DNA of 64,000 nt, from positions 868,001 through 932,000 of the forward strand of contig CAVUKH010000001.1 of NCBI GenBank assembly GCA_963742035.1. The letters run 5' to 3'. Below the pieces are notes generated by a model. It worked only from the letters and a program-made list of their open reading frames with translations, had not been told where the DNA came from and did no database searches. This document shows positions 8,402-17,080 of the stretch, in pieces. The stretch comes from Bog-473 sp963742035. GTDB taxonomy: Bacteria; Actinomycetota; Acidimicrobiia; Acidimicrobiales; RAAP-2. The translations under genes and the position numbers were made by a program. Positions within the stretch are counted from its first letter, which is position 1. Every line of letters starts with the position of its first letter.

Positions 8402-9640
8402 CTAGACCCGCTCGATGATCACCGCCGGCGCCATGCCGCCGCCGGCGCACATGGTGACGAGCGCGATCTGCTGGTCCCGCCGCTCCAGCTCGTCCAACGC
8501 CGTCCCAACCAGAAGCGATCCCGTCGCGCCGATGGGGTGACCCAGCGCGATGGCGCCCCCATTGACGTTGATGCGCTCGCGGTCGATATCGAGGTCGCGG
8601 ATGAACTTCTCCGGGACGACTGCGAAGGCCTCGTTGACCTCGAACAGGTCGATGTCACTCAAGGACATCCCCGCCTTGGCGAGGACCTTGCGGGTGGCCG
8701 GGACGGGCGCGTTCAACATGAGCGTGGGGTCGTCACCGAGGTTCGCTGTCGCCACGATCCTGGCTCGTGGCGTCATCCCGTGTGTGGTGGCGTACTCGGG
8801 GCTCGTGATCAGCAGGGCCGCCGCCCCGTCGACGACACCCGATGAGTTGCCCGCATGGTGTACGTGGGTGATCTCGAGGCCAGGGAACTTCTGCAGGACG
8901 AGCGAGCGGTAGGTCGTCCCGTTCTCGTCGAGCGGGATGTCGGCCAGCGCTTCGAACGATGAGGGCAACGAGGCCAGTGAGTCGACCGTCGTGCCCGGGC
9001 GTGGGTACTCCTCGCGGTCGAGCAGGGGCGACCCGTCGACGTCGTGCACCGGCACGGTCGACTTGTCGAAGCGCCCCTCTTTGATGGCGATCTCGGCGCG
9101 ACGCTGCGACTCTGCCGCCAGTTCGTCGACCGCCCGTCGATCGATCTTCTCCAAGGTGGCGATGGCGTCGGCGGCAACCCCCTGGTTCGTCTGGGGATGG
9201 ATGGAACGAAGGTGGTCGTTGCCGCTGTCGAGGAAGGGCGAACGCGCTTTGGAGACGTTGCCGGCGTAGGACGACATCATCTCCGTACCGCCGGCGATGA
9301 CGACGTCCTCCATGCCGGACATCACCGACGCCGCGGCGAAGTTGACCGAAGAGATGCCGGAGCCGCAGAAGCGGTCGAGGGTGACGCCGCTGGCAGTGAT
9401 GGCGTAGCCGGCGTCGAGCGCGGCCATGCGGCCGAGATCACCACCCTGTGTGCCGACCTGCATGGATGTGCCCCACACGATGTCGTCCACGTCGTTGGTG
9501 TCGAGCCCATTGCGTTCAGCCAGCGCACGGAGCACGGTGGCTCCCAGTACTTGCGGGTGCAGCCCGGAGAGTGCACCCTTGCCGACCTTCCCGATTCCTC
9601 GCGGGGTGCGGCAGGCGTCGATGATCCAAGCCTCGGTCAC
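8402..9640 (-). CDS. Acetyl-CoA acetyltransferase / 3-ketoacyl-CoA thiolase
   Basis: 412 residues from GTG 9640. Catalytic Cys92 lies in DRFCGSGISS, the His motif is NGGAIALGHPIGATG, and the second Cys is in MCAGGGMAPAVII near the C-terminus, so the thiolase active site is complete. It catalyses thiolytic cleavage of 3-ketoacyl-CoA (or condensation in reverse). The GTG was chosen because the family N-terminus VTEAWIIDACRTPRG starts there and an AGGA lies 7-10 bases upstream; the upstream 47 open codons overlap the promoter. The leader contains a perfect CGGCCC/GGGCCG hairpin at 9673-9688. First gene of the thiolase-hydrolase-ligase operon. Confidence 0.93.
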   Translation of the reverse strand: MTEAWIIDACRTPRGIGKVGKGALSGLHPQVLGATVLRALAERNGLDTNDVDDIVWGTSMQVGTQGGDLGRMAALDAGYAITASGVTLDRFCGSGISSVNFAAASVMSGMEDVVIAGGTEMMSSYAGNVSKARSPFLDSGNDHLRSIHPQTNQGVAADAIATLEKIDRRAVDELAAESQRRAEIAIKEGRFDKSTVPVHDVDGSPLLDREEYPRPGTTVDSLASLPSSFEALADIPLDENGTTYRSLVLQKFPGLEITHVHHAGNSSGVVDGAAALLITSPEYATTHGMTPRARIVATANLGDDPTLMLNAPVPATRKVLAKAGMSLSDIDLFEVNEAFAVVPEKFIRDLDIDRERINVNGGAIALGHPIGATGSLLVGTALDELERRDQQIALVTMCAGGGMAPAVIIERV

Positions 9641-9672
9641 GTCGTGTCCTCGTTCCTTTGCGCCGATCAGTG

Positions 9673-9717
9673 CGGCCCGCAGGGGCCGTGTCGACGAAAG
9701 AGTATCCCAAATAGAGG
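9673..9717 (-). promoter_or_regulatory. Thiolase promoter, leader hairpin and AAATAGAG motif
   Basis: Minus strand: CTCTATTT (9716-9709), then GGGATACTC with -10 GATACT at 9706-9701; start of transcription expected near 9694. The leader carries a perfect 6-bp stem CGGCCC/GGGCCG with a 4-base loop at 9673-9688. The CTCTATTT element is shared with the SDR and ALDH promoters. No convincing -35 box. Confidence 0.5.
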
Positions 9718-9835
9718 AAGCAATTCGAGCCGGGTTTGGGGCCTCGGTACCCCCGTGTCTGGTGGAGGCGTCGGACGGCACTTCTCGTGCGGCGGCGAGG
9801 GAAAGCGGACGAACGGCCTGCTAGACCGAGGTCCG

Positions 9836-10693
9836 ATGCCCACAGACATCAGGGAGCTGCGCGACGACCCCGAGGCCTACGCCGCTGAACTGCGCCGACG
9901 GTGGGGCGGCCTCCTGAGCTACCGCTACCTCGGTCGGACCTGGAAGTCGATGGATACCGGTCCGACCGACGACACCGTGACCCTCCGGCGCGACATGCGG
10001 AACCCGTCCGGCGGGATCCTGCTGGCCGTCCTCGGGATCGCCTCGCCCGAGGGTGGGGGCAGGAGCGACCTCGAAGCGGTGCCGAATCCGGTGATCCACT
10101 CCTGCCAGGTGCTCGATCCCGGGAACGACGTCCGGCGCTTGCAGGTGGTCTCCGAAGTCCTGAAGCACGGCCGGCAGATGGGCTACAGCCGTTCCCGCAT
10201 TGTCGACGCGGACCGGCCGGGCAGGGTCCTCGCCCTCACGCAGGGTCAGGGCATCAGTCTCGGCGCACCCCCGAGCGGGCTCGAGAGAATGCCGGTCGAG
10301 CCGATCGTCGTCGAGGACGGCCCGGACCTCCCACCGCTCTGGCAGGTCTTCGGGGCAGCGCGTCGCCCGGACGGTCATTGGGCGCTGCCCGTGTTGTCGG
10401 AGGAGGTCGCCTCGCCAGACGCCGCACTGCATCTCGGGCCTCAGTTCGTTCTCCTCGAGACCGCCGCTCTCGAACTTGCGACCGAAACTGCAGGGGCGAA
10501 ATGGGTGCAGGCCTCGTCGTCGCACGTGATGTTCCTCGCCCGGGGCAAGGTCGGCCCGTTCCGGGCCGATGCAGAGGTGCTGCCGGGGTCGGGCGGCATG
10601 ACGGCGGTCCGGGTCCTCCTCCACGACGAGGGTGGGGACCGTGCGATCACGGCCGCCTCCTACCAGTTCCGGCTGGGCGATTTACGGCCTTGA
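9836..10693 (+). CDS. Acyl-CoA thioesterase-like protein, two hotdog domains
   Basis: 285 residues. Residues about 45-145 and 165-285 each look like a hotdog fold: a helix with NPSGGILLAVLG in the first, and LHLGPQFVLLETAAL then KVGPFRADAEVL ... ITAASYQFRLGD in the second. This resembles duplicated PaaI/thioesterase-superfamily proteins; an acyl-CoA thioesterase or dehydratase-like role is inferred. The ATG follows a TAGACC hexamer by 8 bases, a possible leaderless promoter, and no strong ribosome site is present. The open frame above the ATG is antisense to the thiolase and was excluded. Confidence 0.7.
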   Translation: MPTDIRELRDDPEAYAAELRRRWGGLLSYRYLGRTWKSMDTGPTDDTVTLRRDMRNPSGGILLAVLGIASPEGGGRSDLEAVPNPVIHSCQVLDPGNDVRRLQVVSEVLKHGRQMGYSRSRIVDADRPGRVLALTQGQGISLGAPPSGLERMPVEPIVVEDGPDLPPLWQVFGAARRPDGHWALPVLSEEVASPDAALHLGPQFVLLETAALELATETAGAKWVQASSSHVMFLARGKVGPFRADAEVLPGSGGMTAVRVLLHDEGGDRAITAASYQFRLGDLRP

Positions 10694-10804
10694 CGAGGAC
10701 CGGCCGTGGTGTGGAGGTCGCGAGGACGGCCTACCGTGATGGGACATCCGATCCGGGTGGAGCAGATCGAGTCAGGCAGGGTGCTCTGACTGGGAAGGAC
10801 GACG

Positions 10805-12241
10805 GTGGCCACGACACGACAGTCAGAGTTCAAGGAGATGCCGGGTGCAGCACCGGACGTCATGCGGGACTACGACCTGGCGACGCTGGGATACGAGGAG
10901 ACCGAATTCAGCTTCGAGGGGACGGCGACCTCGTACGAGTTGCAGGGGTCGCGTGGGGCGGACGGCCATTGGGACGTGACGCCCGGTGCGGAGGCTCCGT
11001 TCCGGACCCGGTTCGTGGTGCGGAAGCCGACGGACGCACTGCGCTTCAGCGGGACGGTCGTCGTTGAGTGGCACAACGTCTCGGCCGGCATCGACGCCGC
11101 GCCCGACTGGGGGTTCTTCCATCGCCAGCTCGCCGCGGCGGGGCACGCCTGGGTGGGCGTCTCGGCCCAGAAGGTCGGGATCGACGGGGGAGGCTTCGTC
11201 GAGAGCATTCACCTCAAGCTGCTGGCGCCCGAGCGCTATGGCGACCTGGAGCACCCCGGCGACGCCTGGTCCTTCGACATCTTCACGCAGGTCGGCCGGT
11301 TGCTGCAGCTGCCGAGTGACGAGAACCCGCTGGGTGGTTTGGCGCCGACGCAGATCCTCGCGGCGGGGGAGTCGCAGTCCGCGGCCTGCCTCGTGACCTA
11401 CATCAATGCCGTCGATCCGCAGGCGCAGCTCTTCGACGGCTTCTTCGTGCACGGCCGGCCGGCGTCGGGCGTCTCGATCGACGGCGTGTTCATCCCTGCG
11501 TCACAGCGCCTCGGCATGGAGGCGACACGGATGGCGATCTCGTCGAGGGGCGAGCGCATCCGCGATGACGCCCGGGTCCCGGTGCTTGTGTTGCAAAGCG
11601 AGACCGACGTGGTCCTGTTGGGTGGGGGACTGGCAGAACAGCCCGACTCGGACCGACTCCGGGTGTGGGAGATGGCGGGCGCGGCGCACGCCGACACCTA
11701 CACGGTCAGTGCGGGCCGCCATGACGACGGCACGCTGACCGCGGGCCGCATGGCGGAGCTGCTGCGCCCGACGACGAATCTCATGATCGGTCAGACGGAC
11801 ACCCCGATCAACGCCGGGCCGCAGCAGCACTACGTGGCCCAGGCCGCGCTGGCCCACCTGACCCGGTGGGCGGCGGGCGGCGAGGCTCCCCCATCGGCAC
11901 CTTCGCTGCAGCTCAATGACGACCGGACGGGTTACGTCCTGGACGACCACGGCATCGCCACGGGGGGGATCCGCACGCCCTGGGTCGACGTGCCGATCGC
12001 GGTGATGGGCGGCCTCGGGCAGTCCGGTGAGTCCTTCGCCATGCTGTTCGGTCGCACCGAGCCCTTCGACGAGGCCACCCTCTCGACGCTCTATCCCGGT
12101 GGGGAGGACGAGTATCTGGAGCGTTTCGCCGCATCGCTCGACGCCGCCATCGGGGCCGGCTTCCTGCTGGAGGAGGACCGCATAGAGATCTTGGCGGTGG
12201 CAGCGCACTCCTTCCCCCTGCGGCTCGCCGACGAGGGGTGA
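10805..12241 (+). CDS. Large alpha/beta-hydrolase-domain protein (PF20091-like)
   Basis: 478 residues with GTG start and GGAAGGA upstream. Features: TVVVEWHNVS near the start of the catalytic domain, a nucleophile motif AAGESQSAACLV with GESQSA, and MAGAAHADTY carrying the likely His. This matches the actinobacterial alpha/beta-hydrolase-domain family represented by PF20091, often found beside steroid or lipid catabolism genes. Presumed esterase; substrate unknown. It follows the hotdog protein by 111 bases on the same strand. Confidence 0.75.
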   Translation: MATTRQSEFKEMPGAAPDVMRDYDLATLGYEETEFSFEGTATSYELQGSRGADGHWDVTPGAEAPFRTRFVVRKPTDALRFSGTVVVEWHNVSAGIDAAPDWGFFHRQLAAAGHAWVGVSAQKVGIDGGGFVESIHLKLLAPERYGDLEHPGDAWSFDIFTQVGRLLQLPSDENPLGGLAPTQILAAGESQSAACLVTYINAVDPQAQLFDGFFVHGRPASGVSIDGVFIPASQRLGMEATRMAISSRGERIRDDARVPVLVLQSETDVVLLGGGLAEQPDSDRLRVWEMAGAAHADTYTVSAGRHDDGTLTAGRMAELLRPTTNLMIGQTDTPINAGPQQHYVAQAALAHLTRWAAGGEAPPSAPSLQLNDDRTGYVLDDHGIATGGIRTPWVDVPIAVMGGLGQSGESFAMLFGRTEPFDEATLSTLYPGGEDEYLERFAASLDAAIGAGFLLEEDRIEILAVAAHSFPLRLADEG

Positions 12242-12388
12242 CGGTTCGGCTCGGCCGGACCCCGGAATTCGTCATACTCTTTCCGTCTAGACGAGCGCGG
12301 CCGTTTGGGTGGCTTGGGCGACAATTGCTCCTCTGACCTGAGCAGCAGGTGTCGACCTGAGCCTGCGCACTCGCTCTGCTAGGGTGCA

Positions 12389-12406
12389 AAAAGAGGGTCC
12401 TCTTTT
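12389..12406. promoter_or_regulatory. Perfect palindrome (probable repressor operator) before the ABC exporter
   Basis: AAAAGAGG and CCTCTTTT are perfect 8-bp inverted arms around a central GT. The palindrome lies 16 bases before the exporter ATG (12423), just downstream of a possible -10 TAGGGT (12379-12384) and upstream of the ribosome site GGGGAGGG (12412-12419). This is the position of an operator for a TetR- or MarR-type repressor; no such regulator lies directly beside it. Confidence 0.6.
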
Positions 12407-12422
12407 ACCCTGGGGAGGGTGC

Positions 12423-13352
12423 ATGGAGCAGTCGATGTTGCGCTGTGAGGGCCTGCGCAAGAGCTACGGCGACCGGGAGGCCGTCAAGGGCGTGTCCTTC
12501 AGCATCGCCGAGCGTGAGTGCTACGGCCTGCTCGGGCCCAACGGGGCCGGGAAGACCACCACCATCTCCATGCTGTGCGGCCTGGCCATCCCCGACCAGG
12601 GGGAAGTGACGGTCGACGGGTTCGCCGGCGGCACGCTGGAGGCGAAGGCGGCGGTCGGCTACGTCCCGCAGGACCTGGCCCTCTACCCCGACCTCTCGGC
12701 GGTGGAGAACCTGACTTTCTTCGGCCAGCTCTACGGGCTCGGCGGCAAGGAGCTGCAGGGGCGCATCGGCGAGACGCTGGAGCTGGTCGGGCTGGCCGAC
12801 CGGGGCAAGGACCGCATCGGGACCTACTCGGGAGGCATGAAGCGGCGGGCCAACATGGCGGCCGGCCTGTTGCACCGGCCCAAGCTGCTCGTCCTGGACG
12901 AGCCCACCGTCGGCGTCGACCCCCAGAGCCGGAACGCCATCCTCGAGACGGTCGGTCGACTGGGCATCGCCGTGCTGTACACGACGCACTACATGGAGGA
13001 GGCGGCGAAGCTGTGCGATCGCATCGGCATCATCGACGACGGGCTGCTGGTCGCCGAGGGCACTGCCGAGTCGTTGATCGGCACGCACGGCGGCCGCGAC
13101 AAGGTGCACCTGTCCTGTGACGGTGCGTCGCTGGACGTGCTGTCCGCCGCCTGCCTCGAGCTCCACAACGTCCATGACGTGCACGAGCACGACGGCAACC
13201 TGGAACTGACCACCGACCACGGACCCGCCGTCCTGTCGGCGGTGGTCGCCGTGGCCACCAAGCACGGGGTCGATCTCACGGGTGTCGAGGTGCGCACCCC
13301 GAACCTCGAGGACGTCTTCCTGAGCCTCACCGGGAAAGAGCTACGCGATTGA
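12423..13352 (+). CDS. ABC exporter ATP-binding subunit (DrrA/CcmA type)
   Basis: 309 residues. Walker A GPNGAGKTTT, Q-loop VPQDLALYP, signature YSGGMKRR, Walker B LLVLDEP and a switch His (TTHYMEEA) are all present; the C-terminal 80 residues are the DrrA-type regulatory extension. It powers ABC-2 efflux of an unknown hydrophobic substrate. The start ATG 12423 has GGGGAGGG upstream; an in-frame GTG at 12384 was rejected because it would translate through the palindrome. Overlaps the first permease gene by 4 bases. Confidence 0.92.
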   Translation: MEQSMLRCEGLRKSYGDREAVKGVSFSIAERECYGLLGPNGAGKTTTISMLCGLAIPDQGEVTVDGFAGGTLEAKAAVGYVPQDLALYPDLSAVENLTFFGQLYGLGGKELQGRIGETLELVGLADRGKDRIGTYSGGMKRRANMAAGLLHRPKLLVLDEPTVGVDPQSRNAILETVGRLGIAVLYTTHYMEEAAKLCDRIGIIDDGLLVAEGTAESLIGTHGGRDKVHLSCDGASLDVLSAACLELHNVHDVHEHDGNLELTTDHGPAVLSAVVAVATKHGVDLTGVEVRTPNLEDVFLSLTGKELRD

Positions 13353-14479
13353 TCCGCGTCATCGCGTGGAACGAGCTCCACCGCCGGCTGCGCGATCGCT
13401 CCGTCCTCATCGGCTGCCTGGCGGCGCCGCTGCTCATGGCGGCCGTCCTCGGGCTTTCCTTCGCCGGCGGCGCCAGCGCCACCCCGGTCCACATCGGCGT
13501 GTCGGGGGCGTCGCCGCAGATGCTCACGGCGGCGCTACGGGCCAGCCAGCTCCCGAAGAACGTCACGGTCACCACGTTGCCGAGCCGGTCGTCGGTCCAG
13601 AGCGCCGTGTCCGGCGGTACCCTCGACGGCGGGGTGGCGGTCGTGCCCTCGCAGTTGCGCCTGCACACGCTGCTCGTGCCGATCGTCGACCCGGGCGCGA
13701 CGCACACGCCGGGATTCGACGTGGTGACACGGGGCACGTCGCCCCTCGGACAGGAGTACGCGGAGTCCGTGGCGGCCGGGATCTCGAGCGTCATGTACGC
13801 CAGCCGGGTCCCCGACGCCAGCCTCACGGGCGACCCGGCGCCGGTGGCCATCGACGGCCAGAGCGTGGGTCACGGCGGCAAGGTCAACCTCAACTTCTTC
13901 GCCCCGAACATCGCGGTGGTGTTCCTCTTCATCGGCAGCGGTCTCGGTATGCGCTCCCTGCTGATGGAGAGGTCGGCCGGCACGCTCGCCCGGATCACGG
14001 CGGCACCCGTGCGGCCGACCCAGATCGTCCTCGGCAAGCTGCTGGCGATCTTCCTCACGGGGCTGGCGACGATCTTCGTGATCTGGGCCGTGACGACGTA
14101 CGGCTTCGGGGCCGACTGGGGCAACCCGCTCGGCGTCCTGTTGATGGCGATCGGCGCCACGGCCGCCATGTGCGGCATCGGCGTGTTCCTCACGTCGCTG
14201 GCCAAGACCGAGCAGCAGGCCTTCGGGATCACGTTGCTCGTCGGCCTGTTCCTGGCCCTGGTCGGCGGCAACCTGCTCCCGTCGGGCTCGCTGCCCGACG
14301 CCTTCCAGGTGCTGGCGCTCGGCACGCCGAACGGCTGGGCCCTCGTGGGATTCGGACGGCTCGACCAGCTCCGTGAGCCGGCGAGCGCCGTCGTCGGCCC
14401 CTTCGTGATCCTGCTGATCATCGCCGTGGTGGCAGGGGGCCTGGCCATGACCCGGGTCCGCCGCATGGTGGAGCCGTGA
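13349..14479 (+). CDS. ABC-2 type permease (first subunit)
   Basis: 376 residues, TTG start overlapping the ATPase stop. One N-terminal transmembrane helix (residues about 20-40), a large external domain to about 180, then five hydrophobic segments ending in a helix with AVVAGGLAM. This is the standard layout of long ABC-2/YhgE-type permeases. Together with the ATPase and the following permease it forms a heterodimeric exporter. The substrate is unknown. Confidence 0.88.
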   Translation: MIRVIAWNELHRRLRDRSVLIGCLAAPLLMAAVLGLSFAGGASATPVHIGVSGASPQMLTAALRASQLPKNVTVTTLPSRSSVQSAVSGGTLDGGVAVVPSQLRLHTLLVPIVDPGATHTPGFDVVTRGTSPLGQEYAESVAAGISSVMYASRVPDASLTGDPAPVAIDGQSVGHGGKVNLNFFAPNIAVVFLFIGSGLGMRSLLMERSAGTLARITAAPVRPTQIVLGKLLAIFLTGLATIFVIWAVTTYGFGADWGNPLGVLLMAIGATAAMCGIGVFLTSLAKTEQQAFGITLLVGLFLALVGGNLLPSGSLPDAFQVLALGTPNGWALVGFGRLDQLREPASAVVGPFVILLIIAVVAGGLAMTRVRRMVEP

Positions 14480-14480
14480 C

Positions 14481-15524
14481 GTGATCGCCGTCATCTGGGT
14501 CAACCTGCGCCGGGCCATGGGGGACCGGCGCCTGCTCATCGTCGGCACGCTGGTGCCGGTCGTCATCATCCTGATCACGGGATTGCTCGAGGGCAGCCCC
14601 AAGGAGCCGATCGGCCTCTACCACCCCTCCGCCCGCCTGCTGCACCTGGCGCAGACGACGGACGGGATCAAGGTGCGGGTCGAGAACAGCAGGACGGACC
14701 TGACCGACGACATCCTGCGCGGGCGGGTGGTGGCGGGGATCGTGCAGCTGCCGGCGCCGGGCAACGCGGTGAAGGCCGACTTCCTGGTGGAGTCGGCGAC
14801 GACCGACGCCGTGCAGGCCCGCACCGATGCCGTCGCGTTGATGGACCTGATGGCGGCCGAGGGCTCCAACACGAAGTTCACCGACGCCACGTTGCGGGCG
14901 ACGCCGGTGGAGGCGCCTTTGAGCCCGTTCTGGTACGTGGCACCGGCCAACCTGGTGTTGTTCATGGGCATCGCCGTGCTGGTGCTGGCGGCGGGCATGG
15001 TCGAGACGCGACGGCTCGGCGTGCTGCAGCGGCTCTCGGCGGCGCCCGTGCACAAGCGAGCCATCGTCTTCGGTCAGATGGCCAGCATGATGGTGACCGC
15101 GGTCACCATGGCGATCGGGCTGATCTTCGTCGGCTACGTGCTCTTCCGGGTGCACTGGGGCAACCCGCTCAGCGTCTTCCTCGTGATCCTGCTGCTGGGG
15201 ATCAGCATCGCGGCGCTGGCCGTGATCATCGGGACCTGGTCGCGCTCGCAGGAGCAGGCCATCGCCACCGCGGTGATCGTGGCCATCATCGCCGGCATGC
15301 TCGGCGGGTGCGTCTATCAACTGAGCGCGGTGAGCACGACGGTGAAGGACGTGGGGCATGTGGTGCCGCAGGCGTGGGCCATGGACGCGTTCGTCAAGTT
15401 GATATCGGACCACGCCAGCTTTGCCGACACGCTGCCCGAGATCGGCGCCTTGGCGGTGTTCGCCGTGGTCCTGAGCGCGCTGGCCGTCTGGTACTACTCG
15501 CGCAAGGTGTTCTCGACGACGTAG
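14481..15524 (+). CDS. ABC-2 type permease (second subunit)
   Basis: 347 residues, GTG start 1 base after the previous stop. Same topology as its neighbour: N-terminal helix (LLIVGTLVPVVIILITGL), an extracytoplasmic region to about residue 150, then five hydrophobic helices, including LVLFMGIAVLVLAAGM and AIATAVIVAIIAGMLGG. Probable heterodimer partner of the preceding permease. It converges on the GntR regulator with 44 bases between stops and no clear terminator. Confidence 0.88.
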   Translation: MIAVIWVNLRRAMGDRRLLIVGTLVPVVIILITGLLEGSPKEPIGLYHPSARLLHLAQTTDGIKVRVENSRTDLTDDILRGRVVAGIVQLPAPGNAVKADFLVESATTDAVQARTDAVALMDLMAAEGSNTKFTDATLRATPVEAPLSPFWYVAPANLVLFMGIAVLVLAAGMVETRRLGVLQRLSAAPVHKRAIVFGQMASMMVTAVTMAIGLIFVGYVLFRVHWGNPLSVFLVILLLGISIAALAVIIGTWSRSQEQAIATAVIVAIIAGMLGGCVYQLSAVSTTVKDVGHVVPQAWAMDAFVKLISDHASFADTLPEIGALAVFAVVLSALAVWYYSRKVFSTT

Positions 15525-15568
15525 TCGCGGTGTCGGCGTGGTCTACGCGGTCTGCGTTGTCCGTGCTG

Positions 15569-17017
15569 TCAGCGCAGGTAGCGGCCGATCGTCTCGAGGT
15601 GGCGTCGCAAGCGGTAACGAGCGAGCTGCGCGTCCCCGACGGTCATGGCATCGGCGATGGCGCCATGGGCCCGTGTCACCTCGACGGCGGCCACGACCCG
15701 CTCTTCATCGGTGACCTCTTCGACCTGGTGGAGTCGCATGAGGCGCACCAGGACGAGCAACACCAGCTCCAGCGCGCGGTTGCCGGCCTGGGCCGCGATG
15801 ACGGCGTGCAGGTCGTGGCCTCCGTCCGCGAACTCGGCGACACTGAGCTCGCGCTCGTGGTCGAGGGCGTCGCGCAGTTCGGCCTCGGCGTGGGCGCCGT
15901 CGGCCCGGGCGACGGCCAGGTCGACCAGCGCCAGCTCGACCCGGACCCGGAGTTCGACGAGATCGGCCATTGCGATGTCGCGGCGGGTCAGGTAGACGGC
16001 GACCACGTCGCTCACGGCGCGCACGCTGGGCGCGCTCACGAACAGGCCGCCGCCGGGGCCGCGCCGCATGACGGCGATCTGGTGATGTTCCAGGAGGCGG
16101 AGCGCCTCGCGGAACACGGCCCGACTGGCGCCGTAGCGCTCGATCAACTCCGTCTGCGATCCGAGCAGCGTCCCGGGAGGCAGGTCATCGGCCACCACGT
16201 CCTGCAGGATGGCCCGCGCCACGTCCTCGGCCCGCTTGTTGCTCACGCCGCCGCCGAGGGCCGCGCTGCGGGGCAGGAACTGGCGGGTCAGCTTGCGGTT
16301 CTGCAGGAAGGCGGACTCGGCTTCGAGGTGGCGGCGCATGCGGCGGCTGGCCGCGGCGGCGTCGCGGTCGAGCACCGCCTCGATGATGCGGGCATGCGCC
16401 TCCCGTGACGCCGTCAGCGTGCCCTCGCCCAGCGACGAGCGGTCGCCCCGGAAGTACAGGAAGGCCACCCGGTTGAGGATCTCGACGAAGAGGTCCAGGG
16501 CGGGGTTGCGGGTGATGGCGGCCAGGCGGGCATGCAGGGCGCGGTGGTCACGCACCTCGGCTTCCTCGAGCGTGCGCAGACCGGTGGCGTCGTCGGTGGT
16601 CAGGCGCTCGCTGGCCAGCTCGGCCGCGATCACCTCCAGGACGATGCGGGCCTCGAAGACCTCATGGAGGCGTGTGTTGGCACGGTGCAGATACAGGACC
16701 GCGGCATCGATGATGGCGTCCACCGTGGGCTCCGTCACGACGAGCCCTCCGCCGGGCCCCCGTCGCATGGTGGCCACCTGCTGGTTCTCCACCAGTCGCA
16801 CGGCTTCGCGGAAGACGGCCCGGCTCACCCCGTACCGCTCGATCATCTCGGACTGCGAGCCCAGCACCTCGCCCACGGGCCAGCCCAGGTCGACCACGTC
16901 GGTCAGGATGCGACGGGCCACGGAGGCTGCCAGCGTCGACTCCGACGCAGCTGGAGTCCTCGACGTCGTCGCTCGTTTCGACCCGACGACGAGGGACGGG
17001 GAGGAGGCGGCGGCCAT
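15569..17017 (-). CDS. GntR/FadR-family regulator with complete internal duplication
   Basis: 482 residues, twice the usual 230-250. Two full units follow each other: winged helix-turn-helix (about 30-100) plus FCD ligand-binding domain (105-230), then winged HTH (250-325) plus FCD (330-475). The recognition regions are nearly identical (GSQSEMIERYGVSRAVFRE and GSQTELIERYGASRAVFRE). FCD-type GntR proteins normally act as dimers binding organic acids or acyl-CoA; this one is a covalent pseudo-dimer. ATG 17017 was chosen over a TTG at 17038. It is divergent from the P450, with overlapping promoter signals, and probably regulates itself and the P450; control of the neighbouring exporter is possible. 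Confidence 0.9.
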   Translation of the reverse strand: MAAASSPSLVVGSKRATTSRTPAASESTLAASVARRILTDVVDLGWPVGEVLGSQSEMIERYGVSRAVFREAVRLVENQQVATMRRGPGGGLVVTEPTVDAIIDAAVLYLHRANTRLHEVFEARIVLEVIAAELASERLTTDDATGLRTLEEAEVRDHRALHARLAAITRNPALDLFVEILNRVAFLYFRGDRSSLGEGTLTASREAHARIIEAVLDRDAAAASRRMRRHLEAESAFLQNRKLTRQFLPRSAALGGGVSNKRAEDVARAILQDVVADDLPPGTLLGSQTELIERYGASRAVFREALRLLEHHQIAVMRRGPGGGLFVSAPSVRAVSDVVAVYLTRRDIAMADLVELRVRVELALVDLAVARADGAHAEAELRDALDHERELSVAEFADGGHDLHAVIAAQAGNRALELVLLVLVRLMRLHQVEEVTDEERVVAAVEVTRAHGAIADAMTVGDAQLARYRLRRHLETIGRYLR

Positions 17018-17022
17018 CGGGT

Positions 17023-17044
17023 AATAGGTTATACTCAATAGGTG
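17023..17044 (+). promoter_or_regulatory. P450 promoter with AATAGG direct repeats
   Basis: TATACT at 17030-17035 is an excellent -10 hexamer. It is flanked by two direct copies of AATAGG (17023-17028 and 17037-17042) 14 bases apart. Six bases after the hexamer comes a GTG. The repeats are candidates for the divergent GntR protein. No -35 consensus is seen, as expected if activation is needed. Confidence 0.5.
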
Positions 17045-17080
17045 TCAGGAGCCTCGAGCCCCAGGTGGAGCGGCCGGTGA
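17042..17080 (+). CDS. Leaderless 12-codon mini-ORF coupled to the P450
   Basis: GTG at 17042, 6 bases after the TATACT -10 hexamer, opens a 12-residue frame (VSGASSPRWSGR) whose TGA overlaps the P450 GTG at 17077 as GTGA. The geometry suggests a leaderless leader peptide with translational coupling into the P450. The peptide itself is unlikely to be conserved in function. Confidence 0.45.
   Translation: MSGASSPRWSGR

Noticed and set aside
12384..12423. GTG 12384 as start of the ABC ATPase
   Set aside because: It would translate the operator palindrome, adds a non-family N-terminus and lacks a ribosome site, whereas ATG 12423 has GGGGAGGG.
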